Assembly (NCBI GenBank): GCA_947626725.1
Contig: CANQTI010000045.1
Location: forward strand, 1-11,168
Direction: 5' to 3'
Source: an uncultured Eisenbergiella sp.
GTDB lineage: Bacteria > Bacillota > Clostridia > Lachnospirales > Lachnospiraceae
DNA: 11,168 nt
The notes under the pieces were generated by a model that saw only the letters and a list, made by a program, of their open reading frames with translations, made no database searches and was not told the DNA's origin. Numbering within the stretch: the first letter of the stretch is position 1; every line of letters begins with the position of its first letter. Positions 7,102 to 11,168 of the stretch are shown in pieces. Made by a program: the position numbers and the translations under genes.

Positions 7102-8589
7102 TCACTTTGCCATGCGACCAATAAAATAAAATCCGTGATTTTCCAGAAGTGCCACCGGTACGATTCTCCCGATCAGGGCGGGATCTCCCGGAAAATGGAC
7201 GATGGTATTGTTGGAGAGCCGTCCGGTGAGAAGGGACGGATCGTGCGGGTTGATTTCCTCCACCAGCGCATCCTGCGTTTGCCCGGACAGCCTGGCTACC
7301 TGTTCCCTGGCCGTTTCCTGTACGCAGGAAAGCAGACGGTCAAACCCCGCCTGGGCCTCTTTCCTGGGCACCTGGTTTTCCATGGCCGCCGCGGGCGTCC
7401 CGGTCCGGCGGCTGTATAAAAAGGTAAAGGCATTGTCAAACTTCACCCTTTTTACCACATCGATGGTCTCTTCCACATCCGCCATGGTCTCTCCGGGAAA
7501 GCCCACGATGATGTCCGTGGTCAGGGAAATATCCGGGATCCGGCTTCGGATCTTCTCCGCCAGCGCCAAATACTGTTCCTTTGTGTAGCGCCGGTTCATG
7601 GCCTGCAGAATCCGGGTGGAACCCGACTGCAGCGGCAGATGCAGATGACGGCATATCTTATCGGAGGACGCCATCACCGCGATCAGCTCGTCCGACAGAT
7701 CCTTCGGATGAGAGGTCATAAAACGGATCCGTTCGATGCCGTCGATCTGTTCCACTTCTCTTAGAAGCCGCGCGAAGGACATGGGCCGCTCCAGATTCCT
7801 GCCGTAGGAGTTCACATTCTGGCCCAGCAGCATGACCTCCACCACACCCTGCGCCGCCAGCGATCGGATCTCCCCAAGGATATCTTCCGGACGGCGGCTG
7901 CGCTCCCGTCCCCGCACATAGGGCACGATGCAGTAGCTGCAGAAATTGTCGCAGCCGAACATGATGTTGATGCCGGATTTGAACGGGTATTTGCGGGTTG
8001 CGGGCAGCGCTTCCACAATCTGGTCCGTATCCTTCCAGATATCAATGACCATGCGGTCGCCCTCATACATGGTACAGAGCAGCTCCGCAAATTTGAAAAG
8101 GTTGTGAGTCCCAAAAATCAGGTCCACGAAACGATAGCTGGTTTTGATCTTCTCGATGACGGAGGGCTCCTGCATCATGCAGCCGCAGAGCGCGACGCGT
8201 TTATGCGGATTTTTCTTCTTCATGCTGTTCACAAACCCCAGGCGGCCATATACGCGCTGGTTGGCGTTGTCGCGCACCGTACAGGTGTTGTAAATGACGA
8301 AATCCGCTTCCTCGCTGTCTGTCAGGACATACCCCGCCTGTGCCAGGATGCCGGAAAGCTTTTCCGAATCTCTGGCGTTCATCTGGCAGCCAAAAGTGAT
8401 GACCGCAGCGGTCAACGGATGGCCGAGCCGATCGCTCTCTTCCGAGATATACTGTCTGCATTTTTCTATAAAATAATACTGACGCGCCGGTTCCTCCCGC
8501 GGTGGCTCCCGCGTTAAATCCGGCGTCCCGGACATGTCCCCGGTTCTCTTTTCGTTGGCTTGCTTTTCCACGACCGTTCTCATACCCAT
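7102..8589 (-). CDS. miaB: tRNA-2-methylthio-N6-dimethylallyladenosine synthase MiaB
   Basis: MiaB is a radical-SAM methylthiotransferase that converts i6A37, made by MiaA, to ms2i6A37. The protein has 495 residues. The N-terminal UPF0004 domain supplies the cysteines for the second Fe-S cluster: FGCQMNARDSEK (66-77, Cys68), NTCTVRDNA (101-109, Cys103) and GCMMQE (136-141, Cys137). The radical-SAM domain has CDNFCSYC (213-220; Cys213, 217, 220, the CX3CX2C motif), PYVRGRERSR (223-232), LLGQNVNSYG (254-263), HLPLQSGS (317-324) and IVGFPGET (361-368). A C-terminal TRAM domain spans about 430-492. About 60 residues precede the first domain, the last part of which (from about YYFIEKC at 38) looks conserved in clostridial MiaB, while the first 35 or so are hydrophilic and may be variable. 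The first ATG has AAAGGGG about 10 nt upstream; ATG codon 3 is an alternative. It begins 15 nt after the HTH gene and is followed 67 nt later by mutS. Confidence 0.97.
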   Translation of the reverse strand: MGMRTVVEKQANEKRTGDMSGTPDLTREPPREEPARQYYFIEKCRQYISEESDRLGHPLTAAVITFGCQMNARDSEKLSGILAQAGYVLTDSEEADFVIYNTCTVRDNANQRVYGRLGFVNSMKKKNPHKRVALCGCMMQEPSVIEKIKTSYRFVDLIFGTHNLFKFAELLCTMYEGDRMVIDIWKDTDQIVEALPATRKYPFKSGINIMFGCDNFCSYCIVPYVRGRERSRRPEDILGEIRSLAAQGVVEVMLLGQNVNSYGRNLERPMSFARLLREVEQIDGIERIRFMTSHPKDLSDELIAVMASSDKICRHLHLPLQSGSTRILQAMNRRYTKEQYLALAEKIRSRIPDISLTTDIIVGFPGETMADVEETIDVVKRVKFDNAFTFLYSRRTGTPAAAMENQVPRKEAQAGFDRLLSCVQETAREQVARLSGQTQDALVEEINPHDPSLLTGRLSNNTIVHFPGDPALIGRIVPVALLENHGFYFIGRMAK

Positions 8590-8604
8590 GGTTCAAACGC
8601 CCCT

Positions 8605-8946
8605 TTATTTATCGTCTTCCCAAATCCAGCCGGATCTCGGCATGGGATTGTTTGATCTGGCACGCTTTCTTGCGGGCCTTTGCTCAAACAGCGTCTCACC
8701 ATCCGGCTGCGGTTCCGGGACCAGCATATCCGCATTTCGCATCAGGCCCAGACCGTTCAGGATTTTCAAATAGTTGGAAAATCTGGAATCCAGACCGCTT
8801 TCAATGCGCACCTCCGTACTGGACGATATTCCGCATTTATCCGCAAGCTCCGCCTGTGTGATGTTCAGAGCGATCCGATATTGCCTGATCCGGACGCCAA
8901 GCTCCGTCAAAATCTCCTGTTCGCTTTCAAACCCCGTTATCCTCAT
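8605..8946 (-). CDS. Small XRE/HipB-like helix-turn-helix transcriptional regulator
   Basis: Starting at ATG 8946 this is a 113-residue protein with one XRE-type HTH (about 16-70). The segment RIRQYRIALNITQAELADKCGI (19-40) followed by the recognition-helix region SSSTEVRIESG (41-51) is typical of the Cro/CI family. The layout, including LKILNGLGLM (60-69), a PEPQP turn (77-81), a basic patch ARKRAR (92-97) and a tail ending GWIWEDDK, resembles the HipB-like regulators that usually sit beside hipA kinases. No hipA is present, and the C-terminal basic segment is of unknown role. An in-frame ATG at 8991 would give 128 residues, but it would lie about 6 nt after the predicted transcription start and lacks a ribosome binding site; 8946 has a weak GGGTG about 5 nt upstream. 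The gene leads the operon, 15 nt before miaB. It may regulate its own promoter and hence the repair and tRNA genes; this is inference. Confidence 0.85.
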   Translation of the reverse strand: MRITGFESEQEILTELGVRIRQYRIALNITQAELADKCGISSSTEVRIESGLDSRFSNYLKILNGLGLMRNADMLVPEPQPDGETLFEQRPARKRARSNNPMPRSGWIWEDDK

Positions 8947-9003
8947 ACGATCACCCGCTGCATATGCCTTGGAAAAATGTTTATTTATCATTTTTGCATA
9001 ATT

Positions 9004-9032
9004 ATAATACTATAAACTTCCTAATCAGTCAA
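9004..9032 (-). promoter_or_regulatory. Sigma-A-type promoter of the HTH-miaB-mutS-mutL-miaA operon
   Basis: On the minus strand TTGACT (9032-9027) and TATTAT (9009-9004) are separated by exactly 17 nt (9026-9010), in an AT-rich patch that contrasts with the GC-rich surroundings. An overlapping TATAAT (9006-9001) would need a 20-nt spacer and is less likely. Transcription would start near 8998, leaving a leader of about 50 nt before the chosen HTH start at 8946. This is the only strong promoter I see for the operon. Confidence 0.8.
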
Positions 9033-9035
9033 GTA

Positions 9036-9075
9036 TGACAAATTATAAAGGGCCGTTGTTTCCGCAGCAGCCCTT
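9036..9075 (-). terminator. Probable rho-independent terminator after the Asp-box protein gene
   Basis: On the minus strand AAGGGC (9075-9070) pairs with GCCCTT (9053-9048). A U-G pair and part of GCTG/CAAC extend the stem imperfectly, and the T-rich stretch TTATAATTTGT follows (9047-9037). It lies about 90 nt after the stop at 9166 and directly before the -35 box at 9032, so it would insulate the two units. A second imperfect hairpin (9086-9116, CTCTTTTCG against CGAAAGAG) lies between the stop and this site. The stem has a mismatch, so confidence is moderate. Confidence 0.5.
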
Positions 9076-9165
9076 GTTTCCCGATCTCTTTTCGTGCGGC
9101 GTATTCCCCGAAAGAGCCTGGCAGGATACGGTCATCCTTATGATGAATCCATCCGGGAAGCTGTT

Positions 9166-10275
9166 CTATCCATTCTCCGCAATCTTCTTCAGTTCCCGCC
9201 GTTCCACACGTCTGATTCGAGTCCGCACCAGACAGCTTCCGTCCGCCTCGCTCCCCGCGCAGTAGCCCAGCAGCAGCGCGTCCTTCGTGAACCAAATCGC
9301 GCAGTAACAGTATCCGCTGGATTCATCGGCTTCAAATGCCGCCGGCACAGAAAAGGTTTTTCCGTTGTCCGCGCTGGAAGCAATGACCATAGGCGTCCGG
9401 CCGCCGAGAAAGGCGCGTTCCGACCGCCCGCGGCCATTGTATTCGGGAATCGGATTCCATATTGCATAGAGCGTTCCGTCGATATCCCGCTTCATGCTCA
9501 AAGGGCTGCACGGAGAGGTGAACCGGGAAGGCTGGCAGGTTGTCCATGACTCGCCGCCGTCTACGGAAAACATCTCATACTGAACGCAGAGATCCGTCCT
9601 GGCCCAGGCCCAGAGCACGTTCAAAGACAGCTCCACCAGGCCCGGCTCCTGCAGTCCCGTCCCACTGTCCGGCCATGGCAGCGCACATCTGGAGCGGGAA
9701 CATTGCCATGTCGTCCCGTCGTCGTCCGAATAGAAAAACATCGCTCTGGCGCTGCCGTCCCTGCGGCCATCCCCGCCCCAGGAACGATGGCTCGCCACAG
9801 GGATGACGATCCTGCCGCTGGCCAGACGGACGATCCGATCATTGTTGATGACGAAAAAATCCTCCTGGTCCGTACACACGGTCCGCTCTCCCCAGCTCCT
9901 GCCCCCGTCCGGAGAACGGCGCAGGAAGATCTTGGTCCGGGCATAAGTGAGGCGCACCAGATAAAATAGCCCCGGTTCTCCGTTCTCCATTCGCAGAAGT
10001 CCCGGCGACATCATGTTCACGCCGCCCTCCCCTTCGCAGGTCAGGATCACGCCCTCATCCGTCCAGATCCTGCCGCCGTCCGCGGAACGCAGCAGCGCCA
10101 GGTCCGCGAAAGCATGGTCGTCAGCCGAGTTTCCCCGGAACCTGCTGTATACAAAGATCAGTTCCCCGTTTCCGAGTTCCAGAAAGGTCCCTTCGCTGTT
10201 GCGCGGATTGCCGGGTGACGGCGCGATTTCCGCGGTGACGGTACCGAGTTCCAGGAAGCGCATCCTGTCTTTCAT
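9166..10275 (-). CDS. Sialidase-superfamily (BNR/Asp-box) six-bladed propeller protein, cytoplasmic, substrate unknown
   Basis: The 369-residue protein carries five Asp-box motifs (S-x-D-x-G-x-x-W) at blade-like spacing: SADGGRIW (64-71), SPDGGRSW (121-128), SDDDGTTW (183-190), SVDGGESW (237-244) and SADNGKTF (301-308, Phe in the last position). This is the hallmark of sialidase-like beta-propellers. Conserved-looking loops include PRNSEGTF (24-31), NNDRIVRLASGRIVIPVA (144-161), GTGLQEPGLVEL (206-217), FTSPCSPLSMKR (252-263) and GYCYCAIWFT (321-330). There is no FRIP-type motif as in classical sialidases, and no signal peptide or membrane segment, so it should act in the cytoplasm on a small sugar or glycoside, or as a non-sialidase hydrolase. 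The start at 10275 is fixed by GGAGG 6 nt upstream; 48 upstream in-frame codons lie across a terminator-like hairpin and do not read as part of the fold. No sialic-acid uptake or catabolism gene is nearby. Family call is firm; enzymatic activity is not shown. Confidence 0.85.
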   Translation of the reverse strand: MKDRMRFLELGTVTAEIAPSPGNPRNSEGTFLELGNGELIFVYSRFRGNSADDHAFADLALLRSADGGRIWTDEGVILTCEGEGGVNMMSPGLLRMENGEPGLFYLVRLTYARTKIFLRRSPDGGRSWGERTVCTDQEDFFVINNDRIVRLASGRIVIPVASHRSWGGDGRRDGSARAMFFYSDDDGTTWQCSRSRCALPWPDSGTGLQEPGLVELSLNVLWAWARTDLCVQYEMFSVDGGESWTTCQPSRFTSPCSPLSMKRDIDGTLYAIWNPIPEYNGRGRSERAFLGGRTPMVIASSADNGKTFSVPAAFEADESSGYCYCAIWFTKDALLLGYCAGSEADGSCLVRTRIRRVERRELKKIAENG

Positions 10276-10281
10276 AAGTTT

Positions 10282-10286
10282 CCTCC
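10282..10286 (-). promoter_or_regulatory. Ribosome binding site that fixes the Asp-box protein start
   Basis: Minus strand GAGGAGG ends at 10282, 6 nt before ATG at 10275. It selects this start over an in-frame ATG at 10419, which would put the proA terminator hairpin inside the coding sequence. I see no convincing promoter between 10287 and 10370, so how this gene is transcribed (read-through from proA or a weak promoter) is open. Confidence 0.8.
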
Positions 10287-10372
10287 TCTGTTCGCCGATG
10301 GGTCTTTGGCCATCCGGCAGACTGCAAGCTGATTTTGACTCCGGGCCTCCGGAAACACGCACCTGCCTTTTT

Positions 10373-10403
10373 ACAGGAAAGAGGCCCCGGCGCGCGGAGC
10401 CTC
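10373..10403 (-). terminator. GC-rich hairpin terminator after proA
   Basis: On the minus strand GAGGCTCCG (10403-10395) pairs with CGGGGCCTC (10389-10381), a 9-bp stem with one G-U pair and a 5-nt loop (10394-10390). TTTCCT (10380-10375) follows directly. The T-tract is short and interrupted, so termination may be partial. It lies about 45 nt after the proA stop at 10449. Confidence 0.6.
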
Positions 10404-10448
10404 CTGGATACGGGCGCAAACGGGAGCAGCATGACAGCTTCCTGCCAC

Positions 10449-11168
10449 CTATCCGCGCACCTGCCCGTTTCCGCGGATCGCATATTTATAAGTGGTCAGT
10501 TCCCTCAGACCCATGGGCCCTCTGGCATGCAGCTTCTGGGTGCTGATGCCGATCTCCGCACCGAACCCGAACTCAAACCCGTCCGTGAAGCGGGTGGAGG
10601 CGTTGACATAGACGCAGGCGGCATCCACACCCGCCAGAAACTTCTCCGCGTTCTCTTTATTCTGTGTCAGGATCGCGTCGGAATGCTTCGTGTTGTACCG
10701 ATTGATATGGGCAATGGCCTCCTCCGCGCTGTCCACAGTCTTCATGGAAATGATATAATCCAGATATTCCGTGCCGTAATCCTCTTCCGTGACAGGCGTA
10801 CAGCCGTCGATCACCTCTCTCACGCGCTCATCGGCCCGAATCTCCACATGCTTTTCCCGCAGGGCGGCCGCCAGCGCCGGGAGCAGACGCTGCCGTATCT
10901 TCTCATGGACCACCAGGGATTCACAGGCATTGCAGACGCCGATCCGCTGGGTCTTGGCGTTCAGGATGATCTTCACGGCCATATCGACGTCGGCGCTCTC
11001 ATCCACAAAGATATGGCAGTTGCCCGTGCCGGTCTCGATGACCGGGACCGTGGCGTTCTCCACCACAGCGCGGATCAGCCCCGCGCCGCCCCGGGGGATG
11101 AGCACGTCCACATACGCTTTCATGCGCATGAACCGCTCCGTCACCGTCCGGTCCGTATCCCGGATCAG
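10449..11168 (-). CDS. proA: Gamma-glutamyl phosphate reductase ProA (C-terminal 239 residues)
   Basis: ProA reduces gamma-glutamyl phosphate to glutamate-5-semialdehyde with NADPH, the second step of proline synthesis in the cytoplasm. The frame is open to the window edge; a GTG at 11144 inside it is not the start, because in-frame upstream codons (LIRDTDRT) continue the protein. Seen motifs are DVLIPRGGAGLI, GTGNCHIFVDE, LNAKTQRIGVCNACESLVV with the catalytic cysteine encoded at 10934-10932 (residue 79 of the visible part), HSDAILT, VYVNASTRFTDG, GAEIGISTQKLHARGPMG and ELTTYKYAIRGNG. The family is about 415-430 residues, so roughly the first 180, with most of the nucleotide-binding domain, lie outside. 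proB is the expected upstream neighbour and cannot be seen. A hairpin terminator follows, separating it from the next gene. Confidence 0.97.
   Translation of the reverse strand: MIRDTDRTVTERFMRMKAYVDVLIPRGGAGLIRAVVENATVPVIETGTGNCHIFVDESADVDMAVKIILNAKTQRIGVCNACESLVVHEKIRQRLLPALAAALREKHVEIRADERVREVIDGCTPVTEEDYGTEYLDYIISMKTVDSAEEAIAHINRYNTKHSDAILTQNKENAEKFLAGVDAACVYVNASTRFTDGFEFGFGAEIGISTQKLHARGPMGLRELTTYKYAIRGNGQVRG

Noticed and set aside
8201..8596. 131-codon minus-strand frame overlapping the miaB start
   Set aside because: It is an alternate frame of miaB; the miaB frame carries all the Fe-S and radical-SAM motifs.
8947..8991. 15-codon N-terminal extension of the HTH protein from ATG 8991
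   Set aside because: The predicted transcription start is only about 6 nt upstream and there is no ribosome binding site; family-like sequence begins at Met 8946.
9029..9295. 88-codon minus-strand frame over the end of the Asp-box gene and the following spacer
   Set aside because: Most of it overlaps the Asp-box gene in another frame, then reads through the terminator-like hairpin and the -35 box. It has no ribosome binding site and no recognisable domain.
10276..10419. 48-codon N-terminal extension of the Asp-box protein from ATG 10419
   Set aside because: The segment is Arg/Gly/Pro-rich, spans the proA terminator hairpin, and a strong ribosome binding site sits before the internal ATG at 10275.

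Overview
The window looks like a chromosomal segment of a GC-rich member of the Firmicutes, class Clostridia, most like the Lachnospiraceae. The evidence is gene order (miaB-mutS-mutL-miaA followed by a methionine gamma-lyase-like PLP enzyme), an endonuclease-type MutL with no mutH in view, purine-rich Shine-Dalgarno sites and a TTGACT/TATTAT sigma-A-type promoter. This placement is inferred from gene content and protein character, not from a database search. All genes lie on the minus strand, so transcription runs from high to low coordinates.

Layout in transcription order: (1) 11168-10449, the C-terminal part of proA (proline synthesis), cut by the window edge and followed by a GC-rich hairpin terminator. 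(2) 10275-9166, a single-gene unit for a cytoplasmic Asp-box (BNR) propeller protein of the sialidase-like superfamily, followed by a probable terminator at 9075-9036. (3) A promoter at 9032-9004 starts a compact operon: a small XRE/HipB-like HTH regulator (8946-8605), miaB (8589-7102), mutS (7034-4383), mutL (4277-2235), miaA (2191-1073) and a PLP-dependent 'aluminium resistance / methionine gamma-lyase-like' gene (1076 to beyond 1). The last two genes overlap by ATGA.

Functionally, the main operon joins two tasks. MutS and MutL carry out post-replicative mismatch repair. MutL carries the metal-binding endonuclease motifs of mutH-less bacteria, and both proteins carry sliding-clamp-type peptides. 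MiaA and MiaB act in sequence on A37 of tRNAs that read UNN codons: MiaA adds the isopentenyl group and MiaB adds the methylthio group. The HTH gene at the head is the least expected member and may control the unit. The PLP enzyme is a frequent neighbour of miaA in Firmicutes, usually with hfq nearby; no hfq lies between them here.

Most of the window is ordinary core genome. I see no CRISPR array, insertion sequence, prophage, RNA gene or new multi-gene system. The points worth a second look are the orphan HipB-like regulator, a degenerate 48-nt tandem duplication in the 3' end of miaA, a perfect hairpin against the ribosome binding site of the last gene, the missing hfq, and the isolated propeller protein that lacks a canonical sialidase motif.
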